Below, in pieces: positions 23,800-35,493 of a stretch of DNA of 64,000 nucleotides. The notes beneath the pieces were generated by a model. The model did no database searches and was not told the DNA's origin. It was given only the letters and a program-made list of their open reading frames with translations. The position numbers were made by a program, and so were the translations under genes. Within the stretch, counting starts at the first letter, position 1. The number at the start of each line of letters is the position of its first letter. Origin of the DNA: Allantophomopsis cytisporea (Eukaryota; Ascomycota; Leotiomycetes; Phacidiales; Phacidiaceae); assembly GCA_024752435.1 (NCBI GenBank), contig CP103028.1, forward strand, positions 558,001-622,000, written 5' to 3'.

Positions 23800-23829
23800 T
23801 CTCCTCTCCTCTCCTCTCCTCTCCTCTCT
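23800..23829. repeat. (CTCCT)n microsatellite
   Basis: About six consecutive pyrimidine-only CTCCT units, in an extended CT-rich tract. Confidence 0.9.
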
Positions 23830-24751
23830 CCACCTCTCCATCCCCTTCCCTCCCATCCACAAACTCAACCCAAAAAGATCTCTCCACCATTCCAAAATCA
23901 TCACATCGCAGCACATCGTATCCAACCGCATCGCACCGCACCGCACAGCAGCGTAGCGCACAAAACCACCGCGCACATACTTACACATACTTACGTAGTA
24001 CACATACCCACATACATACAATCCATCCCCTCTCCAAAGCATAAGCCGCACCCAAAGCGCCCACAGCACACATGAGTAGCACTCACAGCCATGCCGCCCG
24101 TCGATATGCCGTCTACTGGAAACATGCCATTATGCCATCCCGTAGACAAGCTGGGAGGAAGGTTGCGCGCCGAACGGCACGCAGGATTTCAGGACCCTGT
24201 TTACCCGTGCATCGAGTGGGGCCTTTGAAGTACGTGTTACATCACGATGCATTTTTTCATAGAATAGAAAAGAAGAAGAAAGTTTATCAATCGTGTTGCA
24301 TCAATCGATCGAGATGTATCCATTCATGGGCCAACAAAAGTTACATATGGTGTTGTGTCAATCGGTCGATCGACCGTCAGTCCCCGTCTCATGGGAAATC
24401 GAGATCCATTCCTTGTAAACTTTCACTACGATATGGGAAAAGGATCATAAACTTTTCATCGTGAAGCTTATTTTTTCTGTATATCCCAGCAAGAATATCT
24501 TTTCTAAGCTACATTACAAAAGCCATCAATTTCCATGCCCCATATAATACTCATCAAAGCAATTCTCCGTTCTGTTTCCCCAGATAGTCAGCAAATCCCA
24601 ATATCAAAAGCAAGCCATTCGCAATCGCATCGTCCCATGGACTTCATCAAGTAAAGCAAAAGAGTCACTTCTGCGCTCATAACAACTTCCAGTGAAGATC
24701 ACCATATCAAATAGCAAGTCCCTGTTTGTGAGGCGATAGCCACTCATTCTT

Positions 24752-27321
24752 TCACTGTTGTCGGTAAGGGTATTGTTGTGATAAGAATGGACTACTGGCA
24801 CCAGTATTTTTCATGCGCTTGGAGCGATCATTCATAGGGAATAATTCTAAGCGTCTCTTGTGTCCGGGTCCAACTGGAGTGGTAGCGGGCGGTAGCATGC
24901 TACTCTGTGTCGACATGCCTGGTAAGACAGAGCCTAAGAGTGAAGAAGGTTTGAATGAGCTGGGGCTTGGACTTGGAGTACCCTGAGTACTTGACAGCTC
25001 TTCAAAGCGGTTCATCTGAGTCGTTTCGTTACTCTGTGGTTCATTAGTACCTATATATGAGAATTGGAGATAGATGGTTCATTTACCTCTCCTAGTTCAT
25101 TGTTCTGAACAGGCAATTCCATCTGAAGATGATCAATACGTATTTGAGGAAACCCCATATAACCAAACTTACAAGGTGCGCAATATGTGTTGATGGATCT
25201 CGATATGTATTTTTCAGTTTCTGCATCTGTTCTGGTTCATTATTGAAAATGAACTCCTCTATCCTCGCTTTCTTCATCTTTGGATTGAACGCGGGATTGG
25301 GTTGCAAATAGCCATCAAGCATGAGCTCGGCATTGAGTCTGTTGAGCACAGTAAAGTTACAACCTAAATAAATGTTATTGAGAATGCTCACCGTGAATTG
25401 GACAAATGAGAAAACAATTTTTGGACTTACCCAAATACTTTTGTAGATCTGACTTACGCTGAGGATATCCACAGTCCACCATGTACTGTAATGCTCGCCT
25501 TCTCAAAGCAAGAGATCGCAGACTTGACATTGTATCAGGGTCATTGTCTTGCAAGAGACATTTGTAACAAAAGTGAAGCTCAGGTTCTTTGCCATCAGTG
25601 TATCCATAGCATTCGAAGTGTTGATAGGAGAAGCAAGAACGGCATTGAAGCTATTCGTTGTCAATAACTTCCTTGTAACCAGAAAACAGGGTTAAAACAT
25701 ACCATCATAGGATCGCGGATCTTGACATTACACTCACAAGTTACTCCAGAATCACTTGCGTTTTCCCTCATAGCAACTCCATCCATTGATAACTCATCCT
25801 GATTCTTGAGTAACATATTGATTGTCTTCTGAGAGAAGAAGTATCCTGTTACGGCTTCTTGGCCAAGTTGCAACTCTGAGATACCGCTAGACTGTTGGAG
25901 TAATTGCGAGAGATTTGACAGGCCTTGCGTGTCTGCTTCGTCATTGAGCATATCTCTGGGCATTGCCTACATTTGGTATCAGCGAGTCTTGAATTAGATT
26001 TTGTAACAAAGGGTATCAATAACATACCATTCCGCGAACAGCAATCCTATCTTCCCGCTGATTTAATGGAGTGCCTCCAGACGATTGATCTTGGCTCGAT
26101 GAGGATTGAAAATGCTTGGATTTGGCCTGTGGTGTATCAAGCGCCAGGATATCGCGAGAACTTTCCCTGGAGTCTTGGTCGTTGTCGTTGTTGTTGTTGT
26201 TGTTGTTGTGGAACCATTCAACGATGATGCTATGGCAATCAGCATCCACCAGATTCACTTCGTGTGATCACAGCTGGAATGCTAACCTTTGTTGACCAGT
26301 ACTCATGTCACCAACAGGGACTCTTCGTTTGCCCGCATGCAAGATTCGGTGATCGTGCAAATCTCTAAATCCTGGTGGTTGATATTTTGGGTCTTCCTGG
26401 AGACACTTCTGCGTATGAGTCAGCTGCATTGACACAGCTATCTGGTCTGTATTTATGTCAATAATTTTCCTTGTTTGGGTTGATTGTAAACTAGCCTGGC
26501 TTTGCATCTGGTTTGAAGAAGAATGTTGAGAAGGCTCGCTTTACAGCGCTAAGTAAGTGTCTAGCATTCTTTTTGGCCGAGCTCAGTTGGATGCATGTCA
26601 AATGACTTGGCGTGGAATCTTGGGTGTTCTCATCAATTTCGGAGAAATGAAGCTCGAATGACTCTACTACAGTATCTGCCCTCACAACTGTATCGAAGAG
26701 CGTGAGTCGCATAGACTTAAGATACCCCTTCGTCAGAGCATCATGAGCGCCATTTTCCTGTGGCCTTCAAGTTAAATGACCGATCACATCAACGATCAAA
26801 AGAAACTCACAATCCAATCCATCAATTTATCAACTTGAGGATACCTCTGTCTTTCCAAGATGTTGAAGACGGCATGGTCGGCACATTCTGTTGAAGTGTC
26901 ATCATTTGATGGCCTAGAGTTCATAAAATCGGAGTATTTGCAGTTGGAATTGTCGAGGTAGAGAGTTCGTCGTTCAACACTATCATCAGGGACCAATTTT
27001 CTAAATATTATCAGCAAGTCTGCTACGACGATCCTTAAGAAAGAGCAACCAACCTGGTCAAGGCGATCTGACTGAACTACAAATCATGAGCATAGTGGTC
27101 AGCAAAAAGTGTCAAAAGCTACAGGAACTCACCACTGCGAGAGAGGCAATCTTCATGAGGTTCAAGCTAGTGTCTGGAGTGACTTCCACGAACTTGTCGA
27201 TTATCTCATCAGCAATAATCCTCGGCGTCACTGAAACTTTGTTTTTGTGTAGAGCTTTTGCTACGCCACCAGGGGTGCTTGGTGGCCGGTAGTTGTTCGA
27301 TTTAACCCCACGCTTCGCCAT
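24752..27321 (-). CDS. HOP1: Meiotic chromosome axis protein Hop1 (HORMA domain + PHD-like zinc finger)
   Basis: Hop1 binds meiotic chromosome axes, promotes interhomolog recombination and is a Mec1/Tel1 target (family knowledge). Eleven exons, all frame-consistent, in transcript order: 27321-27133, 27076-27054, 27000-26811, 26757-26545, 26495-26287, 26229-26028, 25966-25703, 25650-25431, 25363-25173, 25122-25087, 25033-24752; about 672 aa. The HORMA domain fills the first 240 residues: SLNLMKIASLAVFSQIALTR, KLVPDDSVERRTLYLD, VDKLMDWIENGAHDALTKGY, SMRLTLFD and the closing KYQPPGFRDLH. A poly-Asn run (residues 283-289) comes from a microsatellite. A Cys/His cluster at about 418-465 (CECN, LQCRSCFSYQHFECYGY, FCYKC) is the PHD-like finger, followed by a winged-helix-like region. 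The tail is Ser/Pro-rich with a basic patch (GHKRRLELFPMNDRSKRMK), perhaps a closure or nuclear signal. Exons 2 and 10 are very small (23 and 36 nt). Confidence 0.92.
26187..26209. repeat. (GTT/AAC)n microsatellite in HOP1 exon 6
   Basis: Trinucleotide run encoding about seven consecutive Asn in Hop1, just after the HORMA domain. It lies in frame and so changes only linker length. Confidence 0.9.
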
Positions 27322-29136
27322 ACTTATGCAAGTGGCATATAAGATAGCATGGAATCTCATGTAGAGCTTAGAATAACACGACTTGAAATTGTGACTTAGG
27401 TATGGTGAAGTGATGAAGTGATGAAGGCAATGAGGGCAGAATTTGAAAAGGCTATTGAGTAACGAACAAATTGATGACAATATTTTGAAGACGAATACGT
27501 GTGTGGGAAAACTCGCTTCTTGCTATCTCCTATTAAGTACATATCTTACCGTTGTCGTTCCTTCCTTCGGAGTCAACCACGAGACAAATGTAGCACGTGC
27601 GCTTGCACATAACCACAATTCTTCATTATCTGTACACCTTAGGTGGGTACCTAGGTAGGTAGGTATATGAACAATGCGTAGGACACAAACGCATGATGTT
27701 GATGACTGCTGCATCGTGATCTCTCGCTCTGGCAAGGTTGTGATCCTATTTGTGTTTGATCAATCATATGAGCATGAGCAGACGAATGCGTGCAGTCCCA
27801 TCATCTCAAGTCTCCACGTTAAGGGCTCATTCCAGATACGTAATGCCACGATATTAGCTTGAGGAAATAGGTAGCGAGAGTATCTAGCCCGTCATGTATG
27901 GATATGAAGGTATCACTTACGAAGTGGCAATCAGGGATCCAGTTCATGAATGTAAGAGCGGCATATTATTGACTTTTACAAGCGTCATGGGAGAGAACAT
28001 GGACGCATGGACAGACTGGGACAAATACTGGGAAAAGTAAACAAAAGAAAAAAGAAATTATGACAGCTCCTTGCTATATGGAGCACTTATTGTATTCATT
28101 CATGTGCTATCCGCCCTTACAGGATCAAGAATGACATGTATTGAGGCTACCGGCTTCATGATAATAAATTCCCCCTCTTGATGAGATGTTCATACGAGTC
28201 GAGTCGTCCCAAGTCGGACTGTGAAATATCTCGGGGCTAGTTCGGGTCAGAAGTCATCTATGACATGAGTATTGGCCCCTTCGTCCACAGAGTATATTTT
28301 TAGTCCTCTCCTGTCGATGTATACTTAGAGCTGGCAATGTTCCGCTCATGAATCCTCACAATGTTTCGAGGGATGGCATATCTCAAGGTCATGATGATAG
28401 GTAGTGACATGAAGTGACATGATACGGTGCATGTCATGACCAAGCGCGGGAAGATGGACGTCCAAGGGTTCTTCCGAGTCCTGCAGCCATGGTCCGTAAG
28501 CGAGACCTCTCTCGTGCGTGCGTGTTGGCAAGCCGGCAGGCTGGCAACCAGGCTGGGTGGCTGACAAGAGGGGGCCTTGCACTAGAAGAGTTTAGTTGGT
28601 TGCATTGAATCATCCCTCCGCAATCGTGCCTGTGCATTCTTTGATCTCCAAAGAATCAAACCAACAACTCACCCTCACCATCTCACTCCACCAGAACTCC
28701 CTCCTCCATCTCCGCCACTTTACGTTTACGAAAATCTCAACTCCAAAGGATCATACCCATTTGGTCTCCACAGGTAAATTGTGCTCGATCCATCGCCGGT
28801 CAACCATTCTATTCGATCTCGTAGTGGTTAGCGCTCACCGATTCCCTCGACTTTGCCTTCATATTATCGAGCTCGGGCCAAGAATAAAAGACCGAATATT
28901 ATAAACCACAACTTCCAAAAGCTAGTAACTTCGAGTTAAGCATCAGGACCCGGCGAGCATGGGACCAGTCTTATCAACATAACTTTGCGGTGGTTGATTT
29001 CGAGTTGCTGAAGTTGTTGAACGCGTGCGAGTCTCGTGTCGCCTTCGCGTACACCGGAGTTCACAAAGAGCCCTTATAATCAAAGACATTCCCCCCTTCT
29101 GTCATTCTGTTCGATACTCGGACAAATCTTGACCAA
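27322..29136. other. Divergent promoter region between HOP1 and the F-box gene
   Basis: 1.8 kb between two divergently transcribed genes. No gene seen. The stretch before 29137 is probably the leader of the F-box gene. It contains a possible 7-codon upstream ORF at 28959-28982 (ATG GGA ... TAA), and whether it lies in the transcript is unknown. A GGTAGGTAC-type short repeat is at about 27643-27665. Confidence 0.5.
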
Positions 29137-32100
29137 ATGGATCCTCCGTCTCGCCCTTTCGGTGGCCGAAAATCAAACTCAGCACAGTTTAATCAGTCCA
29201 GCGCAGCGGACGGAGCATCTCCTAATCCATTTACCTCAACGTGCCTTTCCAGTCCAGAAGGCATAATGGGAAAGAATAGCCAGAGTCAGAGTCACTTGTT
29301 TTTGGGCGAGAACGAAGCATATATGCTTGGGCGTCAGTCGTCGAGGTTACAAATCGAACTTTCCGAATGTGTAGAAACAAAAACGGTTACGACAACAACT
29401 ACGACCAAGAGAGCATACCCGCCTCTCATAGTACGCCCACCTGGTCCGATAAACAAACTAGACGCCAAAGAGTATCCACTGGCTACAAAGCCAACACCGC
29501 AGGATCTCAAGTCTTTCTCATATGAGATTGATGGTCAGGTTATTAGTCTACAAGAAGAAGAGAGTCGTGGTGATACTCAGGTACGACGCCAGAATTGTGA
29601 TATTGTAGTTCCATCATACTAACATTCGCACTAGCTGTCTACTACTAGCGGTCATTCGAATCCAAAGTCTAGCAGACGACCACGCTCTGCGGTCGATTTC
29701 TCACTCCGAACTCCAAATCCATACAGATCTGCAAGTCATGCTGCAAGACTCGAATCAAGTACTAGCTCGCCATCCTTAAACCGCACCGCTGCGAAGTCTA
29801 CAAACAAATCCGTAGCTGGGAACGTTATGTCAAAATTAAAGATTGAGGATGAACCAACAACTTTTGCGAGGTCTCCTGGGCCTCGAACAAAGAAAAACTA
29901 TGGCGAACTCCAGCGCGTCCAAACGCGATCCACGCATATACTCGGCCCCAATACACCTGATGCCTCACAAATGGAATCTACGTCAAATCTTGATTCGAAA
30001 GATCTTGATTTGTCTAACCAAGAAGCTTCTCCAGCTCCATCGCGTTTACCGTCCCGTTCATCATTCATGGATGCACCAAGCCCTCCCTCCGAAGCCTTAC
30101 CATCAATGAGCTTCAATGGTGCCGTCGCAACACCACCAATCGTGGAGACAGACCTGGAACCTTTCGAAGCTGTATCTGCAAGACTTTCTGCCGGTACACC
30201 TCTAAGATCCTTCCACGACTCTGCAGTAGCTCAAAATGCGAGTCTTCCAAGCCCAAGCCTCTCTCCAACAATGGCTGCGGCCCAGTTGCATAACGGAGTA
30301 TCTAACTCAGATGACGAAGTGGAGACGACTGACTTGAGTGGAGACAGCCAGAATGAACCAACTTTGATGTCCAAGAAATTGGAGAAATTCGAAACAAGTG
30401 GACGATTAGAATCTATTGCTGAAAGTGACAGTGCTAGGGTTCCAACTGTCCTAGACACACAGTCGATGTTAGCTACATTTGATGCCATGCCTACGGATAT
30501 GAAGTCATTTATGATGTATCAGTTTCTACGACGATGTTCTCGAAAGACCCTTCACATGGTGGTAGATGTTGTTCGTCCAGCATTGCAATGTGATTTCCTG
30601 GATCTTTTGCCTACTGAGCTTGGTCTCAATGTATTGAGCTTCCTTGACCATAAAGATTTATGCTGTGCTGCCCAGGTCTCCAAGAAATGGCGAGACATAA
30701 TCGATACCAACGAAACTGGCTGGAAGGAACTTCTTGTGAAGGATAAATACCATCTACCTGAAGGAGAACTCGAGCGTGCAATTGCAGAAGGTTGGGGCTG
30801 GCAAGATCCTAGTGGACCAGACGGCTACGAGAGGGATATTAGTAATCTGGATGGCGAAACGATTCAGCAGCTAGATGCTGAACCAGCATTGCAAAAGATG
30901 GGACTGAGCGCTGCACGAGCTGCGGCGAAGAGAAAAAGACAAGGATCACAGTCTTCGGGGAATACTTCCAAGCGTCGAGTCGTGCCCACCATAAAAATGG
31001 CCGAATTCATGAAGTACAAGATGTACAAAGGTCGCAACGTTGAGGCAGGAGCAATGCACAAGTCAGAGGGACCTATGTCTGCTGCCAATGCTGCAGCACT
31101 TGCTGTTCCCAATCCTGAGGTCGGTTTGCCAAGCTTGCGCAAACTTCATCTTTACAAGTCCTTGTACCGAAGACATCATATGCTTAAGCGCTCTTGGACT
31201 AGTGGACAGATAAAACCATATCATATGGCTTTTGCAGCTCATCCTCGGCATGTTATCACTTGTTTACAGTTTGATGATGATAAGATATTAACCGGTAGTG
31301 ATGATACATTTATCCATGTCTACGACACTAAGACCGGTGCCTTGAGGAAAAAATTAGAAGGTCATGAAGGAGGAGTTTGGGCTTTGGCATATGAAGGAAA
31401 TGTCCTTGTCTCGGGTTCAACTGACCGTACGGTACGTGTCTGGGATATTGAGAAGGGCATTTGCACACAAGTTTTCCATGGCCATACATCAACCGTACGC
31501 TGCTTGACAATCCTCATGCCTGTCTTAGCTGGTACCACATTCTTTGGCAAGCCTATCATGGTTCCTGAGAAGCCCTTAGTCATCACAGGCTCTCGTGACT
31601 CCCATCTACGAGTGTGGAAGTTACCAGAGCCTGGTACAAACGAATACGCCCGAACGAATTCAGCAACCAACGATACCGATTGTCCTTACTTTATACGTAC
31701 TCTAACCGGTCATCAGCATTCTGTCCGCGCTATCGCAGCTCATCAGGACACTCTCGTAAGTGGAAGTTATGATTGTACTGTACGTGTCTGGAAGATCTCT
31801 ACTGGCGAGACTGTGCACAGATTACAAGGCCATTCGCAAAAGGTTTATAGTGTTGTCTTGGACAACAAACGCAATCGCTGTATCAGTGGATCTATGGACA
31901 ACTATGTTAAGATCTGGTCGCTTGATACAGGAGCTTGCTTGTACACTCTCGAAGGACACAATTCTCTCGTTGGTCTACTTGATCTTCGTGATGAGCGCCT
32001 TGTGTCTGCTGCAGCTGACTCGACTCTGCGCATCTGGGATCCTGAAAATGGCCAGTGCAAACACACTCTCACAGCACACACTGGTGCAATCACATGCTTC

Positions 32101-32457
32101 CAGCACGATAATATGAAGGTCATCTCTGGCTCAGACAGAACTCTTAAGATGTGGAACGTAAAGACAGGCGAGTGCATTCAAGATCTCCTTACAGATCTCA
32201 GTGGAGTTTGGCAGGTGAGGTTTGATGAGAGAAGATGTGTGGCTGCCGTGCAGCGTGATAATCTGACATACATCGAGGTTAGTGTGGATCATTATATTTC
32301 ATCCAATCTAATCCATACTGATGAATTACAGATTCTCGATTTCGGAGCATCAAGAGATGGTGTGAGTGCCAAACGCCTCGGCAAGCGAAATTTAATTCGA
32401 GATACACGCAGCCGTGGCATCAGCCCTGAGACCGTCGAAAGCATTACGACAACATGA
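29137..32457 (+). CDS. CDC4: F-box/WD40 protein, Cdc4-like SCF substrate receptor
   Basis: Substrate receptor of an SCF ubiquitin ligase: the F-box binds Skp1 and the WD40 propeller binds phosphodegrons (family knowledge). Predicted exons are 29137-29580, 29635-32277 and 32332-32457; about 1070 aa. The long disordered N-terminus includes TVTTTTTTKRAYPPLIVRPP and KDAKE/EYPLATKPTPQDLKSF-type sequence found in fungal Cdc4 proteins. A helical dimerisation-like segment (DMKSFMMYQFLRRCSRKTLH) precedes the F-box at about 470-515 (LLPTELGLNVLSFLDHKDLC, then KKWRDIID). The propeller spans about 687-1030 with repeated GH...WD units such as LEGHEGGVWALAYEGNVLVS, VSGSYDCTVRVWK and VISGSDRTLKMWN; seven are clear and an eighth is weaker. 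Intron 2 is 54 nt and stop-free in frame; splicing yields LTYIEILDFGASRDG. Met30-type assignment is less likely because the TTTTTTKR block is Cdc4-like. Confidence 0.9.
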
Positions 32458-32880
32458 AATTAAAAATGATTTTGTTAACGATAACACCATTGAAGGATTG
32501 AAGCGGGTGAGTTTGTTTGAGGTTTTATCATCTGCTTGGCGTTGAGCTATTTGTACTACAACGGTACATCTCTATACCACAAGGTCATTGCTTTACAAGG
32601 CTAGGGTTCCCCATAACACTTTGTATGTTGGAGTTATTATCATTTACTGTGTGAAGCATTCATAGCGGAGGAGGCCACATTCTGTAACCAAAAAAAATCA
32701 TGTTTGGAGGGGAAGGAGGGAAGATACCCTAGATATAGCTATTGCTTTTTGAAATGCATTGGATTTCTGCATCTACGTCCAAAGTCACACCCACATCTAT
32801 GTGTATCTCCGTGTCCACTTCATGCAACAACCCAAACGCCCGCAATAGATTAATGAATCAACAAACGCCCGAAGAATCCC
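32458..32880. other. Convergent 3' flanks, no gene seen
   Basis: About 420 bp between the ends of the F-box gene and the thioredoxin-fold gene. No motif-bearing ORF. Confidence 0.6.
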
Positions 32881-33743
32881 TTAAAACCCAAGAATCCTAC
32901 AGCCCTCTTCCAAGTCCATCACAGCATCCGCACTAGGTGCAATACCACCCCACCTAACGATACCTCTCGGATCAACCGCCCATGTACCCTTCTGCACCCA
33001 TTTATTACCGCCCTCACCCACCTCCTTCGCCCACACGCCCTCCTTCTTCCCAAGCTGCCATTGACCCCACTGCGTCCAAGGGTTGAGCACATACCACGTG
33101 TTGCTGATGCCCAGTCCCCATAATGCATAGATCTCGCGCGCCTCATCGATCACGATCTCCACGTCCCAGGCGCCGCCCACGCCATCCACCCACTTCTGAG
33201 TCGCAGCTGCCGACGCATGCGAGACAGCAACGAAGCGCAGCGCAGGGAACTTGTTAGCCAGGCGACGGATGTTGATGAAATCTTTCTCAGCGACTACGTA
33301 GTAAATTAGCTCGATTCTTCCATCCGTCCATATAAAGGCCTCATGAACCCCACTACCCCTGTCCCGCATCAACGCAATGCAAGCTCCAGAATCGCCCTAT
33401 TATCGCCCCTTCTCGCCTTTACAAACAACCCCCGGAAAAAGAAAATATACTCACAAGGACATCCACAACATCTCAGGAAGGAAACCATCACCGGCATGCC
33501 ACCATCAACCCTCAGTCTCCTTTTCGGGTCTATAGGCGCACGCTCACCCGCCTCCGGCACCTTCGCCTTCTCAACGGCCGGTGGCGCAGGTGTCTGCCAT
33601 GCAGCGGGAATGGGCGACTTAGCATTTGCGAATGGGTTCTTGACCTCGGGAGCCTGGTAGTCGGGAATTTTGGGCATGGACATGCCACTGCCGCCTAGAC
33701 CGGCGCGCTTGAGGGCGATTTTTGTTGTTAAGGAGGAGAGCAT
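32881..33743 (-). CDS. Thioredoxin-fold AhpC/TSA-type antioxidant-like protein
   Basis: Predicted exons, in transcript order, are 33743-33455 and 33293-32881, joined by a 161-nt intron; about 233 aa. The join restores VMVSFLRCCGCPFAEKDFIN, the core of this fungal thioredoxin-like/AhpC-TSA family. The CCGC motif sits where peroxiredoxins have their peroxidatic Cys. Further on are RFVAVSHASAAATQKWVDGV, WDVEIVIDEAREIYALWGLG, STWYVLNP-type sequence and WAVDPRGIVRWGG near the end, all consistent with the fold. The N-terminus is Pro/Ala-rich and may be disordered. I take ATG 33743 (MLSSLTTKIALKRAG) as start; the extension to 33758 begins with TTG. Peroxidase activity is not established for this subfamily, so the functional statement is inference. 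Confidence 0.85.
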
Positions 33744-34350
33744 TTTTGGAATTTCCAATTCGGGATTGTGAAATTGATTTTGTCTTTGTATCCTGGGCTA
33801 TTTTATCTGTTTGGACGTTGAGGTTTGTAGTTTCGGGTGGTGTCGAGATCGTTGAGAGCAGTTTGTGAAAGGGGATAAGTTTGGGACTGCAGGTGCGGAA
33901 GGAAAGATATTTAATTTATCTGGCCCGACCTAAACGGATGATGTGCGCTGAATAGGATATTATCGTATTATCATTTGAGGGGTAATTCTATATATATTGG
34001 ACTTGTGGCTCAGGAACGGAGAAAGGGTCTCCAAGCTCTGAAACTGTTTCACTTCGCGTGGTTGTGCGGTCGAGCACCGTGTCGTATCAGACCCCAGGGG
34101 TTCCGTCGGATCGTAGAACCGCCATCAAAGCTTCGCTCTCAAGGGGTGATTCGTACTCCATGCTAGAACTATGGATTGTTCATTCTGTTAAGATTGTTTA
34201 CAGCTTGGCAATTGGTCTCGACACAAATGTATTGGACAGTGAACAGTAGTAGGTAGATCATTTATATTATTGAGGTCTATGGCAGTAAAGCCGTATGATC
34301 TTTATCCTTCGCTAAAACATTGCATCGTGGTCTCATTGAATTTTGAAGCT
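33744..34350. other. Intergenic, no gene seen
   Basis: Promoter side of the thioredoxin-fold gene and 3' flank of AHA1. No ORF with support. Confidence 0.55.
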
Positions 34351-35493
34351 CTATAGCAGGGTACCAAATCTAAATCTGTTAGTAAAGTTCTTGTTTGGAA
34401 GACTGCTTTAAAAGGACTTACCCAAAGGTTTGCTTGATGCTTCTAACGTAGTATTCGCCCCAGTTCTTCTTTGTGACATCTTCCTGTCCGATTGGGACTC
34501 CACTCCAGTTTACACGCATGATGGTAACATTATCCACATCGTTCTGATCAAAAGAGATCTCAAGTCTAGAGAAGTGACCAGCTGGCCATTGTTGCAATCT
34601 CCAGCTTTGAACGATCTTAGTTGGTTCTACCAATTCCAGGTATTCTCCAGTGATGTTACCCCCAAAAAGCTCAAACTTTCCACCCTTCTTCGCTCCCTCG
34701 AAGACCTTTGGTGGTGCACGAGTAAACGCTGCAATGCGTTGTGGGTCGGTGAAAGTTTGGTAAAGCTCGGAAGCTGGGGCACGGAACTCCTCAGTGTCAG
34801 TAACAGTAGTAGTGTTGACAGAGGACACCTTGTTTGTGCTTGTGGCAACTGGAGTTGCAGCTCCAGTAGATGGACCAGATGAAGTGTATACTGGTGCAGT
34901 TGGGAAGCCTCTAGTGTGGTCGTAATCCTTAGCATGCTGGATATCCTTGCCGTGTTCAGCGATCAGAGCTGGACCAAGCTCGGCAAATTTCTTGCGCAAC
35001 TGCGGAATAATCTTTGCTCTAATTAGGTCTTTCACTGGCAATTTTGAGAGTGCATCAGCATAGATGTCTATGTCAAACTGCAGAAGTTAGCGGCGAAGTC
35101 AATGGTCAACATGATTGGTGACGAGGAGACATACAACATACTCATGCTCTTCGGTATCATGGGCAACCTCTGGTACTGTGATGGTTCCACTGACATCTTC
35201 TTTCTCAGCAGTCTGTCCTGAGGCCTTGTTAGTCATGTCAGGGTTGATAGCAGATTTAATTGAATCCTACCTGAGTATTCCATGACAAGCTTAACATCAA
35301 AGATGGTGATAACTTTGCCCTTTCTTTGGTTCACATCGACATCACCATCCATGCTGACAAGCTTATCGATTTTAACTGAGACACCGCCATCCTCTGCAGA
35401 GATTTTACTAATGCTCTCCCCAAGCCACTCCTTGGTCCAGCCAGAAGCGTCCTTGTTGACCCAATGCCAGTTGTTTGGGTTGTGGAGAACCAT
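34351..35493 (-). CDS. AHA1: Activator of Hsp90 ATPase, Aha1
   Basis: Co-chaperone that stimulates the Hsp90 ATPase cycle. Predicted exons, in transcript order, are 35493-35271, 35217-35135, 35077-34422 and 34369-34351; about 326 aa, normal for Aha1. The N-terminal domain starts MVLHNPNNWHWVNKDASGWT and includes KGKVITIFDVKLVMEYSGQT, bridging intron 1. A flexible Ser/Thr/Ala linker (STGAATPVATSTNKVSSV) leads to the AHSA1/START-like C-terminal domain: TDTEEFRAPASELYQTFTDP, RIAAFTRAPPKVFEGAKKGG, KIVQSWRLQQWPAGHFSRLE. The last exon is only 19 nt, giving the ending QTFGFGTLL. A nearer acceptor (ACAG after TACTAACAG) is too close to the branch site, so I use ATTTAG at 34370-34371. Reading straight on without this splice would end the protein at 34418, before the conserved tail. 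Confidence 0.95.

Larger units (their letters stand above)
20174..24751. other. Long gene-free region with many short tandem repeats
   Basis: About 4.6 kb between the start of the disordered-protein gene and the end of HOP1. I find no ORF with a family motif on either strand. Repeats seen are TTGAG units at about 21463-21478, a nine-G run at 21731-21739, (TTTG) at 21763-21784, GAGTT/GATGA-rich DNA at 23258-23310, CAAACGA units at about 23345-23370, and (CTCCT) at 23800-23829. CGCAC-rich and CATAC-rich stretches follow at 23925-24020. It is probably a long promoter or leader for the divergent gene; transcripts cannot be judged from sequence. Confidence 0.6.

Noticed and set aside
28815..28860. 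TAGTGGTTAGCGCTC resembling a tRNA D-arm
   Set aside because: No anticodon or T-arm follows at the right distance.
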